Positions 1 through 10,409 of a DNA stretch of 64,000 nt are shown here, one piece after another. A program made the position numbers and the translations under genes. Source of the stretch: Adenophora triphylla var. japonica (lineage: Eukaryota; Streptophyta; Magnoliopsida; Asterales; Campanulaceae); the NCBI GenBank assembly GCA_022495995.1, contig JAFEMH010001351.1, forward strand, positions 62,001-126,000. Reading direction: 5' to 3'. Below the pieces are notes generated by a model. The model searched no databases and was not told where the DNA came from. It was given only the letters and a program-made list of their open reading frames with translations. The first letter of the stretch is position 1. Every line of letters starts with the position of its first letter.

Positions 1-993
1 CATGACTAAAATCCAAGATCCGGCCTACCCGTTATACAAGGGTTGGGTCCACGGACTTGGTTGGCAGGCAGGGGAGGGGACGATAGGTCGGCAGCCCGAC
101 CCATGTAAAAAGCTCAAAGTGTTCATCATCATTTATGAGTGTGAAGGAAAATTTGTTAGGGATTTATAGATAAAGAGTGTATAAAATGGTGATCTGTTTG
201 ACTCATAAATCCCATGAAAACCTCTTGAAGGGATTTATAAGTAAGGATGACCTTTTTAAGAAATTAACTAAAATATGTAAACAATAGTCATGAGTGAAAG
301 ACCAAATTGTCCAACATACAATTTATAAAATAAGTGAGTCAAAAGTATGTTAGGCAAGTATTTTTTGTAATCTTATGAACTTTATTAAAACAAGATTGTT
401 AAAACATTTTTCACACCTTACCACTTTTGGAATATGACTAATTAAAAATTATAAATGAAACAAAATAAAAACATATAAGAATCTTAAAATTAAACTGAAA
501 CAAAAAAATATGTATAATTTATAGAATTATAAAATTTGAATCAAAACTCAAATTTTGTTGATAACGGGAGCATAGACGATCGATGGTGGCAATGAGAATT
601 TGGGGCACTATCAAATATAAAATGTGATTTTTTTGCGAGAATGTCTCATAAGTTATAAAAAAAGTTTCATAATGACCCATAAGCTTATTTCCATATTTTA
701 TTATCATGTTTTATCATTATGTAATAATATTACATACTAGATAATGCATAATACTGCATACTTATATAATACAACATTGATGATAACAAGTGGTGCCGAT
801 GATCGGTGACTGTTGACCGAATTATGACGAGTTTCCGGTGGTCGGGGATTGAATTCCGACAGGTTTTCGGCGAGTATTGATCAGATTTCGGCAACCGTTG
901 ACCGTTGAGTATTTTGTATCATAATTTTTAAATACTGCATATAGAATGCAGTATAATAATACTGTATACGAACTTATTGACCCTAATACTTTT
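1..993. other. AT-rich flanking sequence, no gene recognised
   Basis: This stretch is AT-rich apart from a GC-richer patch in the first 120 bases. Between about 790 and 910 there are several loosely repeated CCGAT/CCGGT/CCGAC words around GTTGACCG. The only open frames are short and lack recognisable domains. I see no gene, RNA or complete element here. Confidence 0.5.
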
Positions 994-1487
994 GAAAGGA
1001 TCGAGTTAAACCTAAAGCATGAGAATTTTGAAAAGTAATAAAGATAAACAGCATATAAAATCAAATAAAAAGCTATGGAAATTAAATTGCTACAGTAAAA
1101 TAGTAAAATTGACTTTTTTTCAATAGTAAAGTTGACACTAATACCTCTAGGTACGTGATCATTGTTATACCAACCACGCTGTATAAATTGTGAATATTAT
1201 ACAGTTGCAGTGAGCGGTTTTTAAATCCGTCTCAACAATCTGCCGACTGGTTTCCGATCGATATACCTTTAAAGTATAAGAGACTTCTGAACTAAAGAAA
1301 ACATAAAGAGAATAAACATAAAACATAAAAGGTAATACATATAAATTTTACTTACTTTGTATTAATACAGAACTGATAATGTACAACAGTTGATCTTAGG
1401 GATGGATACAGTGGATGATTTTAATCTAGAGAGGGTTTTTTGAGGGAGAGAAGAGTGGGAAAAGTAGAAAATGAAAAACTTACCTCC
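994..1487 (-). repeat. Left arm of ~495-bp inverted repeat
   Basis: Read on the - strand, this segment matches 1541-1620 continued by 61791-62208, with scattered mismatches. The match runs from the GGAGGTAAG at the inner end (1487) to GATCCTTTC at the outer end (994). The other arm is followed 11 bases later by a classic retrotransposon primer-binding word, TGGTATCAGAGCC (62220). The arms therefore look like the R-U5 part of a Copia-type LTR, one copy inverted. The 3' junction of this arm lacks the primer-binding word. Confidence 0.85.
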
Positions 1488-1540
1488 ATTACTTTTTATT
1501 GTAAACCCCTAGTTATATAAAGGGAGAACCATCCTCAGTA
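1488..1540. promoter_or_regulatory. Loop of inverted repeat with symmetric TATA box
   Basis: This 53-base loop between the inverted arms is centred on the self-complementary word TTATATAA (1513-1520). It reads as a TATA box on both strands. The arms begin about 25 bases downstream on the + strand (1541) and about 30 bases downstream on the - strand (1487), near the usual TATA-to-start distance in plants. It may act as a bidirectional promoter with both transcripts starting at the arm edges. Function is inferred. Confidence 0.45.
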
Positions 1541-1625
1541 GGAGGTAAGTTTTTCATTTTCTAGTTTTCCTACTCTTCTCTCCCTAAAAAAAAACCCTCT
1601 CTAGATTAAAATCATCCACTGTATC
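1541..1625 (+). repeat. Right arm of inverted repeat, proximal piece
   Basis: This is the first 80 bases of the right arm, complementary to 1408-1487. The last five bases (1621-1625, GTATC) are the left copy of the target duplication of the Outer element. The arm resumes at 61791, which contains the second GTATC. The uninterrupted left arm shows the pre-insertion sequence and so confirms this junction. Confidence 0.85.
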
Positions 1626-1972
1626 TGTAAGTACCCAAATCCGGATAGTCAAAATTCGTTAAAAGTTAACTGGAATCCATTAACTCCCCCTTTCCGAGTC
1701 AACAAGACTTTCCAAGACTGCCCCGTGCATCCAAATTCCAAAGTGTACTCAACACACGTTCTCACACATAAAAGTACCACTTTCCTTGAAATACGCAATT
1801 TTCGGGGTCTTCCGAACTTTGATTTGCTGTTTTTTAGAGTCTCGACCTTTCGAAAGTCATAACTTCCTCGTACGAACTCCGTTTTGGGCCAACCACATAT
1901 CAAATCGAACGCGACAACAAGATATATGCATATAACTAGTTTAATTAGGGAAAATAGACAATTTGAAGAACT

Positions 1973-2148
1973 GGCCGTCCGGCCTGTTTTACTGATTTAA
2001 ATAAAACGTGTCGTTATCAATCAAATTCAAGGCCAAAAGACCAAAATGCCCTCAAATGGAGAGAGGGGCCGTCCGGCCTGTTTTCCGTGGTAAAACCACC
2101 AGGATAAGAAACCTTTCCCCTTCTCCACACAAACTCCTCCTATAAATA
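1973..2148 (+). promoter_or_regulatory. Outer LTR promoter: two GGCCGTCCGGCC palindromes and TATA box
   Basis: GGCCGTCCGGCC lies at 1973-1984 and again at 2067-2078. TATAAATA follows at 2141-2148 after a pyrimidine-rich stretch. In the 3' LTR both copies are decayed, the first by two C-to-T changes and the second by three substitutions. The arrangement, GC palindrome then TATA, recurs in the other four LTR families of the window. Confidence 0.6.
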
Positions 2149-2689
2149 CTCCCCCTCCCCATTCATTTTAACATACCATTTTTATCTCCTCTCCACCCCA
2201 AGCAACTTAGGCTTTGTCTTCTTCCACTCTTCGGGGGCCCTCGTGCTACTCGTCGGTGGAATTCTTTGCTCTTCAAGGGCCCTCATGCTACTCGTTGGTG
2301 GATTCTAATCCTCCAAAAATGTAGACTAAACCGACACAATTCGAAACGCTGCCCAAATCCCTAGGTTTCTGAACACCAAATAAAGGGGAAAATCTGCCCA
2401 AAATTCTACCAAACACTTCCGAAACACCTTTCAAACACCTTTTCGTATCCCGTATACGTTCTCCCGAGCCAAAGAGTCAACACCAAATTTGGTACACTCT
2501 CACTCTCAACCTTCCGCTTCATCTCTTTCTACGCGTCATATGCTACTTTCGACCCGATCAAAGTTCCCAAAATGTAGACGGAACGCCGTCTACGGGTCTC
2601 GAAATGATCCTCCCTCTATCATCTTTTCTCCTTTGAGAGAAGTGATTTTGGGTTAAAACGGAGATCGAGTCCCATTTTTTACTTTATGT

Positions 2690-3075
2690 CATTTACCGTC
2701 CGAACCGTTCGGTTCGTCGATCGCACTTTTATCGTCCGGATCGTTTGATCCGTGATTGTCATTTACAAGTCCGGATCGTTTGATCCGTTGATATCGCACT
2801 TACTTTACGCACTTTACAAATCCGAGTTGTTTGGCTCGTCGATCGTATCTTTACAAGTCTCGATCGTTTGATCCGTTGATATAGCACTTACTTTATACAC
2901 TTTACAAATCCGAGTCGTTTGGCTTGTTGATCGCATCTTTACAAGTCCGGATCGTTTGATCCGTTGATATCGCATTTTCAATATTGTCATTTACAAGTCC
3001 AAACCGTTTGGTTTGTTGATAGTATTTACTTACGAATGTCCGAGTCACAAAATGACTCGTTGATCGCATCTTACT
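2690..3075 (+). repeat. Degenerate repeats in Outer LTR (GGATCGTTTGATCC type)
   Basis: About nine degenerate units contain TCCGGATCGTTTGATCCG or variants, with spacers such as CGCACTTACTTTACGCAC. Each unit carries a small inverted repeat (GGATC/GATCC). The block lies downstream of the TATA box and so should be in the transcribed part of the LTR. The same block occurs in the 3' LTR at about 60725-61100. Confidence 0.7.
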
Positions 3076-3117
3076 TGCCATCGTTTTCATTAAAATGGGT
3101 AACATTGTAATGCCCAA

Positions 3118-3410
3118 TTCAAAACCGAAGTTTGTCATTCAAACTTCCTTTCCAAAAACTCTCTTTTCAAACTCCCTCAAAACCGAAGTTTGTCACTCAA
3201 ACTTCCTTTCCAAAAACTCTCTTTTCAAACTCCCTCAAAATCGACGTTTGTCATTCAAACGCTCATTTCTGACTCAAAATCGATGTTTGTCATTCAAACG
3301 CTCATTTTCGACTCAAAAACGACGTTTGTCATTCAAATGCCCTTTTTACCAAAATCAACGTTTGTCATTCAAACCAAGATTAAAGCTTGTCATTCAAGCT
3401 CCTTTTCAAA
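3118..3410 (+). repeat. TTTGTCATTCAAAC repeats in Outer LTR
   Basis: About eight copies of a unit with TTTGTCATTCAAAC occur here, including two near-identical units of about 57 bases. The matching block in the 3' LTR is at about 61150-61440. The TTTG...CAAA word can pair with itself. Frames open across the block are not considered genes. Confidence 0.7.
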
Positions 3411-3680
3411 AGCAACACGAACACACACACATGCACACTTTTCAAGAAAGGTAGAAAGACTCGTCATACGAGGCATTTCGGGTGATCTCAACATACTCTT
3501 CCCGAAATGTAGCGTGACCTCCAAACCTAACAATCTCTGGTCCAAAAAGCCTTTTGTCAAGTTTTGGCTACCAATCAAAAAGTCCCCTTTTTCAAAGCCT
3601 TTTCCAAGTTTTGGCTACCAATCAAAACAACCTTGTTTTCAAAGCCTTTTTAAAAATTTAGGCTCATAATACAAAATGGC

Positions 3681-3690
3681 GTGGCGACTC
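3681..3690 (+). promoter_or_regulatory. Primer-binding-site core repeated inside U5
   Basis: GTGGCGACTC lies about 70 bases before the LTR end. It equals the first ten bases of the Tat-type primer-binding site, GTGGCGACTC(T/C)G(C/T)TGGGGAC, found intact next to the LTRs of A and B. The 3' LTR copy is at 61712-61721. Elements A and B have the same internal copy. Confidence 0.6.
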
Positions 3691-3760
3691 TCTTTTCCAA
3701 GTGAAGTCCATCGAAAGAACTGCTCGCCGCATTTTTCGCGCGCGATCCGGGTAATTTCAG

Positions 3761-3780
3761 TTGGTAACTCTGCTGGGGAC
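3761..3780 (+). promoter_or_regulatory. Primer-binding site of Outer element (mutated)
   Basis: TTGGTAACTCTGCTGGGGAC follows the 5' LTR by one base. Relative to the TGGCGACTC form in A and B, it carries two changes in the CG pair, reading TGGTAACTC. This is the type reported for Ogre-like elements, complementary to the 3' end of a tRNA-Arg. The tRNA assignment comes from general knowledge and was not checked. Confidence 0.7.
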
Positions 3781-4984
3781 TTAACATGTTTTTCAAAAAT
3801 TCCTTCGTTTTAAAAACATTTTGTGGGTCAAACTTTCGTTTACCCTTCCTCATTTTGTGTGCGTGTGTGTTTTTTTTATGATTCGTGTTACTCGCTTTTC
3901 TTTCAAAAAAGAAATTTCAAACAGCTCCGATTTTCAAAACATTGGACTGTTTCAAAAAAAGATGTTGCTTTTTTCATCTCATTCAAAATCATAACATGTT
4001 CGTGCATTTTCCGTTCATACTTGATTCTTTGTGCTATATTTTGAAATGTGCATGAATTCTTTAAAACGCATTCTGAAAATCTCTATTTTACTCAGAAAAG
4101 GAATTTAGTGACCGCACACTACTTGCACTGCTGCCTCAGTACACCGCACGCTATGCGCACTTGCTGCCTCGGTATACTGCACACTACAACCCTCAACCCG
4201 GGGTGACCGTTCAGTTGCAGCTTGATTGGTCTGCCAGACACCTTTCGAGCGCGCACGGGGTCATCCCAAATAGCCCATCCTAGCCCGTGTAATCCATGCA
4301 CTCTTTGTATCACACTTCATCCAAGACCTTGGTTGGTTTGACTTAGTTCGTGTCATAAAGCCTAAGTGTATGCTTTTACGCCGATCTCCCTCACAAGTCA
4401 AACTTAAAAGTTGAGATCAAAGGTCATTCTCGACCCGAAGTCATAGCTTTTTAGCCTTGACTTTGACGCAGAGCCGCGCTAAAAACATACCCGAAGGTTC
4501 AATGTGACTCCGTGTCATCAAACCCTCAACGTATGCACTATGCCAGCCACAACTTGGCCAATGCCAAAAGCTAAGGTCCCTCGCGCAAGCGAGTCAAGAG
4601 AAGTCATGCCGAAATTTCGGCACAATTTCTGCCTTAACTTAAGGATGTTGACTTCGACCGTGACCCGCATGTCACATACGTTGAAAGTTTACATGACCAG
4701 CTAGCCTTAAGTTCACTTTTCCCTTTGTCGGTGGAACTCGCTTGACTTATAGGACCCTCGCTCGGGATTGTCCATCCCAGGAAGACGATTTACATGTGAA
4801 AAATGAGGGGCTTATAGACGTAGTGCCGAGATCCACTGATCCAAGCCCTAGGTTAGTTGCGAAAAAGAAGAGCAATCTTTTTCAACCATTTAGGACTCTG
4901 AGAAAAACGTGTTTTCAGTAAACTTAAACATTTAATAGAATAACAATTGCATGGTCCCATCTCGGGAATCTTTTAAATTGTGAC
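3781..4984 (+). other. 5' leader of Outer element
   Basis: This is a noncoding leader between the primer-binding site and the 5' tandem array. It contains T-rich tracts, then three copies of a CCGCACACTAC-like word (4111-4122, 4142-4153, 4177-4187). The same word is found in the leaders of A and B. The rest, rich in GACCCG and GTCATGCC words, resembles the B leader in style. No coding frame is credible. Confidence 0.6.
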
Positions 4985-6610
4985 CTTTCTTGGTCCGATT
5001 CTCAAGTCGTGACCTTCTCGGTCCAATCCTCAAATCGCGACCTTTCTCGGTCTGATTCTAAATTCGTGACCTTAGCGGTCCAATCCTCAAATCGCGACCT
5101 TTCTCGGTCCGATTCTCAAGTCGTGATCTTCTTAGTCCAATCCTCAAATCGTGATCTTTCTCGGTCAGATCCTCAATTCGTGACCTTAGCGGTCCAATCC
5201 TCAAATCGCGACCTTTCTCGGTCCGATCCTCAATTCGTGACCTTAGCGGTCCAATCCTCAAATCGCGACCTTTCTCGGTCTGATCCTCAATTCGTGACCT
5301 TAGCGGTCCAATCCTCAAATTGCTACCTTTCTTGTTCCGATTCTCAATTCATGACCTTAGCTGTCCAATCCTCAAATCGCGACCTTTCTCGGTCCGATCC
5401 TCAATTTGTGACCTTAACGGTCCGATCCTCAAATCGCGACCTTTCTTGGTCCGATTCTCAAGTCGTGACCTTCTCGGTCCAATCCTCAAATCGAGACCTT
5501 TCTCGTTCCGATTCTCAAGTCGTGACCTTCTCGGTCCAATCCTCAAATTGCGACCTTTCTCGATTCGATTCTCAATTTGTGACCTTAGCAGTCCAATCCT
5601 CAAATCGCGACCTTTCTCGCTCCAATTCTCAAGTCGTGAACTTCTCGGTCCAATCCTCAAATCGCGACCTTTCTCGGTCTGATCCTCAATTCCTGACCTT
5701 AGCCGTCCAATCCTCAAATCGCGACCTTTCTCGGTCCGATCCTCAATTTGTGACCTTAACGGTCCAATCCTCAAATCGCGATCTTTCTCGATCCGATTCT
5801 CATGTCGTGACCTTCTCGTTCCAATCCTCAAATCACGACCTTTCTCGGTTCGATTCTCAATTCGTGACCTTAGCGGTCCAATCCTCAAATCGCGACCTTT
5901 CTCGGTCCGATTCTCAATTCGTGACCTTAGCGGTCCAATCCTCAAATCGTGCCCTTTCTCAGTCCGATTCTCAAATTCGTGACCTTAGCGGTCCAATCCT
6001 CAAATCGCGACCTTTCTCGGCCCGATTCTCAAGTTGTGACCTTCGCGGTCCAATCCTCAATCGCGACCTTTCCCGGGCCGATCTTTCATATCTTGACCCT
6101 TCGCAGTCCAATCCTCAAATCGCGACCTTTCTCGGTCCGATTCTCAAGTCATGACCATAGCGGTCCAATCCTCAATCGCGACCTTTCTCGAATCGTGACC
6201 TTAGCGGTCCAATCCTCATTCGCGACCTTTCTCGGTCTGATTCTCAAGTCGTGACCTTAGCGGTCCAATCCTCAAATCGTGACCTTTCTCGGTCCAATCA
6301 CCAATCGTGAACTTAGCGGTCTCATCCTCAAATCGCGACCTTTCTCGGTCCGATTCTCAAGTCGTGACCTTAGCGGTCTAATCCTTAAATTGTGACCTTT
6401 CTCGGTCCGATCACCAATCGTGACCTTAACGGTCCAATCCTCAAATCGCGACCTTTCTCAGTCCGATCACCAATCGTGACCTTAGCGTTCCAATCCTCAA
6501 ATCGCGACCTTTCTCGGTCTGATCACCAATCATGACCTTAGCGGTCCAATCCTCAAACCTCGACCTTTCACGGTCTAGTCCTTAATCGTGACCTTCACGG
6601 TCCAGTCCTC
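4985..6610 (+). repeat. 5' tandem array, 57-bp dimeric unit
   Basis: The array contains roughly 28 tandem units of about 57 bases. Each unit is a dimer of two related halves, GGTCCAATCCTCAAATCGCG-ACCTTTCTC and GGTCCGATTCTCAAGTCGTG-ACCTT(AG/CT)CG. Because 57 is divisible by three, long frames are open on both strands, for example 5009-6154 with a 19-residue repeat. Being open on both strands argues that they are periodicity artefacts. The array lies between leader and gag. Confidence 0.9.
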
Positions 6611-7640
6611 AAATCATGACCTTCACAGTCCGATCTCCAATCTCCAATCGAGACCTTCGCGGTCCGATCTCAAATAGTCAATCCCGACCATCGCGGTCCG
6701 ATCTCCGATCTCCAATTGAGACATTCGCGGTCCGATCTCAAATAGTCAATCCAGACCCTCACGGTCCAATATCAAATCTACAATCAAGACCTGCGGTCCG
6801 ATCACAAATAAGTCAATCCCGACCTTCGTGGTCCGATCTCCGATCTCAAAACTCCTATCGAGACCTTTCACGGTCCGATCTCCAAATCGAGACCCTCACG
6901 GTCCGATCTCCACGCTCCTGTTGTGACCTTTCTCGGTCCGATCTCCACGCTCCTGTCGAGACCCTCACGGTCCGATCTCAAGTAGTCAATCGAGACCTTT
7001 CACGGTCCGATCTCAAAACTCCTGTCGAGACCCTCACGGTCCGATCTCAAGTAGTCAGTCAAGACCTCTCACAGTCCGATCTCAAAACTCCTATCGAGAC
7101 CTCTCACGGTCCGATCTCAAAACACCTATTGAGACCCTCACGGTCTACTCTCCAATTTTCGATACCGACCTTTCATGGTCAAATAGTCAATCTCGACCTT
7201 TCGTGGTCAAACCTCCTATTGAGACCCTCACAGTCCAATCTCCAATTTCAGATACCGACCTTTCATGGTTAAATAGTCAATCTCGACCTTTCATGGTCAA
7301 ACCTCCTATTGAAACCCTCTCGGTCCAATCTCCAATTTTCGATACCGACCTTTCATGGTCAAATAGTCAATCTCGACCTTTCATGGTCAAACCTCCAATC
7401 GAGACCTTTCACGGTCCGATCTCAAATATCCAATTGATACCTTTCACGGCCCGATCCCAAATCTCCAATCGTGGCCTTTCACGGTATGATCCCCAATCTT
7501 CGATATCGGCCTTTCATGGTCAAGTATTTGATCCCAACCTTGCATGGTCAAATCTTTAATCCCGACCTTTCACGGTCCAATTTTTTGATCTCGACCTTTC
7601 ACGGTCCAATTTTTGATCTCGACCTCTCAAGGTCCAATCT
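6611..7640 (+). repeat. 5' tandem array, divergent continuation
   Basis: The same GACCTTTC-CGGTC vocabulary continues with more variable units. These include blocks with CACGGTCCGATCTCAAA and TCATGGTCAAATAGTCAATC. Homogenisation is weaker than in the proximal part. The array ends where TTAGGATTATGAGAAAACG begins. No gene is supported. Confidence 0.8.
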
Positions 7641-7720
7641 TTCCCAATCAGTTAGGATTATGAGAAAACGTGTTAAAGTAGACTTAAGCAGTAAATGCAC
7701 GTTGCGCGAGCCTAAGAGCC

Positions 7721-8049
7721 TTGAACCAAATACCCCTTCCGAAAACTAAACCCTACCTTTCGTTCCCAGCAGCAAGCAAACAGTGGTTCGGAATTTTGGG
7801 TCAGCACCTCGCCAGAATTACAGTTACAGAAGCACCAGACAGTTCTTCGATTCCCTCAGTTCCTACAACCAGACTCTCTGATATGTCAGACTCACCGAGA
7901 AATCGTGACGGGAACGGAATCTCGCCACCGGTAACCGATATGACACTGGAAGAGGCCATTCGAGCGTGTGAGGTTCACAAGAAACAGAGGGAAGATCATC
8001 AGGATTTCATGGTATAGCTTCTGAACGAGCGAGGTATAACAGCTATCCT
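7721..8049 (+). pseudogene. gag: Outer gag, N-terminal fragment
   Basis: The first about 108 codons of a Tat-type gag are seen here. They include a serine/threonine-rich stretch and EEAIRACEVHKKQREDHQDF, with one in-frame TAG at 8015-8017 (one transition from CAG). The frame is cut by Tekay at 8050 and resumes in phase at 17312 with IPHPDGTFILIKDDD. Joining at the duplicated ATCC(T/C) restores one continuous frame. Similar N-terminal text (GLAVSLNPDDTFTIK) is seen in the gag of element B. Gag forms the particle in which reverse transcription occurs. Confidence 0.7.
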
Positions 8050-10373
8050 TGTCACGACCCTAATATTAGGCACTATTTTAGCACGCGTTGAGCACGTGGG
8101 GTTGGTAATTTATATGTGTTTAATTATGTTTTTGTTGAATTATGTGAAGTAAGGATGAAAAGGAATTTACTTTAACGCTAAAGTGTCTAAATGGAATAAA
8201 AATAAAGTGTGTAGTGAAATTATAATATTTGAAATTTTAAAGTATTTAATTTTTAAAGTTGTTGAGGTGCTTAGTTGTAAAGGTTGGTAATTAAGGATGT
8301 TAGTTATATTTCTTGAGTTCATGGAGGAGTTTAAGTGTAAAGTTCAAGTTTATCCATGGGAATTTAACAAAGAAACTTCATTATTCATTATCAGTATCAT
8401 CCCTCTTCTTCAACCCTCCATGAAAGATTAAACCCTAACCTCCTTTCCATAAATTCCACACCCTTCAATACCTTTTCGTTTTCAAAATCGATTGCGTATT
8501 CTTGTTCGTGGCGGCGAGGGGAGCGCATCTATCCGGTCAAATAAATATTTCATTTCGCACTATTTAGTAAGTTATTATGATTTTCTTTCAAAAGTTGTTC
8601 ATCCTATGATTATTGTTGTTATTGATAGTGTATAAATGATTTTTGGTGTCCTTGGAACATTTTATTTAGTTAGATTGGTTTTGGAAAAGTGGAATTGAGA
8701 TGAGTATGGGTTAGTTGTTGTAGTATCAAGAATAAGGGTTAGTATGGATTTTATGGTGTTAATGGTCAAAAGGAAATGGTTGCATGGCATTATGGCATCA
8801 ATTTTGGTAATAAAATTATGTTGGTTGGTGTTGGATTATGTTGGATGGGGTATGGAATAGTTTGGGGGTGTATTGCTGATGTTTGGTACTGGTTTTGGTC
8901 ACTTTGAAAATAGAGTATGTTGGTTTATTTCATGTGGGAATTGGATTGCTGATGTTTGCAGCAAAATCCTGAGTTCTGGGCAAAGGGCACGACTCGTGCT
9001 CTGTGGCATGACTCGTCCCTTGGGTTAGACTAGTCGTGCCCTATTAGGAACGACTGATTCTGGTGGGGTATGCAATGGGCACGAGTCATGCCCTGGGGCT
9101 CGTGCCCTGCCCTGCCACCTCTGAAGGATTTTCCAAGGCCTAGAAACCTAATCTACCTAGGATATAAATGAAACCTCTTTAACTATAATTAAAGTAGAAC
9201 ACTTTTGCTACATAATGATGTCTTACTTGGTTAAAATTGAATTGTGGAAGGGGTTTAAATATTGTTCGGAAAATGGTTGACAACCTTGATTTGTAACTTA
9301 ACCAAAGTGAATCAAACTTGGTAAATGGATCTTGGACTTTTATAGAGGTTATGTATTATTTCACATTGATCATATAGGGCTGGTTTATGATGCATTGTGG
9401 CCTTACTTGAGTTTATATCCATGGGTTGTGATATAAATAGTGTATGAAAGGTATGTTTCACTATGGTATTGATTTACACATGAGTATGATTTACCATGTT
9501 GTTATATTTCTTATCCCTTTGGTGGATTTCATTTCAAGTAACTATTATGTGTTTGAACTTGTGTTAATCAGCTTATGTTTAGGGGTATAACGGAATACGA
9601 TCAATTATGGAAAGTGTGACCTAATGTGATCGGATTACGTTATACCTGTGACTGTCCCCTTCTGTGGCCACAGATTGGGGTTATAGCATCTATATTGAGC
9701 CAAAAGCCTTACAGAGTTGCTAGTATCTTATATGGTTCCCTGAAAAATGGGTCTTATAAGATGTGAATATGCTCAAGAAGTTAACAAATGAGTGGAGTTT
9801 TATCTCCCGATGTTGTACAACTTATTGTTCAGACGGGAAAAGGTAAACCAAGGTAATGTAAGGTGTTTACGGCTTTTCCAATGTGTTATATGCACCTTGT
9901 ATGTGTTGCATCTTACTTGGCATATTGTGGCATTCATAATAGCTTATTGAGATTTATTCTCACCCTTCTCCCTTTTATGTTTTAGATCGGCCTGAGACAG
10001 GAGGACCCGACCAGTGAGGACGGGGAGGAGTTTGTACACGTCTTTTGGGTTGTTGGGTATGTTATTGTCCTAGATGGGAAGTGTAGTGGTATTTTGGGTT
10101 AGATCCTTGGTGGAGTTTGTATATATAAACACTTTGTTTCAAACTTATATTTGTGAACTTTTGTAATGTGTAACTAAAGTAAGTTTGGTTTTCAAAGTTG
10201 TTTTACATTTTCCTCCAAGTGGAGATGACTCAAGTTAGTATTTGAATGTTAAGGTTAAAGTTGTGTTCTTTTATAAGTTATGTTAAAAGTTTTTTATATT
10301 TCCAGGTGGTCTTTCTTAGTTTGGGCCTCTTCAGCTCGGGACATGTGTTAGGTTCCGGGTTGGGGTGCCCACA
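8050..10373 (+). repeat. Tekay 5' LTR (2324 bp)
   Basis: It starts TGTCACGACCC and ends GGTGCCCACA. The 3' LTR (14953-17311) is highly similar, with small indels such as an extra GGTAGTATTTCATTTTATGCC stretch near 15010 and a short deletion near 15790. A palindrome cluster and TATA box lie in its middle. Confidence 0.95.
8984..9169 (+). promoter_or_regulatory. Tekay LTR promoter: GGGCACGACTCGTGCCC cluster and TATA box
   Basis: Four to five degenerate copies or half-copies of the palindrome GGGCACGACTCGTGCCC lie at 8984-9110. They are followed by CCACCTCTGAAGG and a TATA box (GATATAAATG, TATA at 9163). The 3' LTR has the same cluster at about 15911-16050. The palindrome centre ACTCGT/ACGAGT occurs in both orientations. 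Confidence 0.65.
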
Positions 10374-10375
10374 GT

Positions 10376-10387
10376 TGGTATCAGAGC
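10376..10387 (+). promoter_or_regulatory. Tekay primer-binding site
   Basis: TGGTATCAGAGC lies two bases after the 5' LTR end. This is the common plant primer-binding site complementary to initiator tRNA-Met. Confidence 0.9.
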
Positions 10388-10409
10388 CTCGTTTAGAGGT
10401 CAAGGGTAG

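Larger units (their letters stand above)
1626..3759 (+). repeat. Outer element 5' LTR (2134 bp)
   Basis: It starts TGTAAGTACCC after GTATC and ends GGTAATTTCA before the primer-binding site. A block of about 90 bases starting near 1727 is missing from the 3' LTR. It contains a TATA box (2141), a repeat block with GGATCGTTTGATCC words (2690-3075) and a block of TTTGTCATTCAAAC words (3118-3410). Short open frames across these blocks are repeat by-products. Confidence 0.95.

Noticed and set aside
3095..3669. Serine/phenylalanine-rich repeat proteins in the Outer LTRs (also 61127-61692)
   Set aside because: The frames lie across the TTTGTCATTCAAAC repeats within LTR sequence and occur in several overlapping frames.
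5009..6154. Long open frame with 19-residue repeats as a structural protein gene
   Set aside because: The frame follows from a 57-base period; other frames on both strands are open as well, and there is no independent coding sign.
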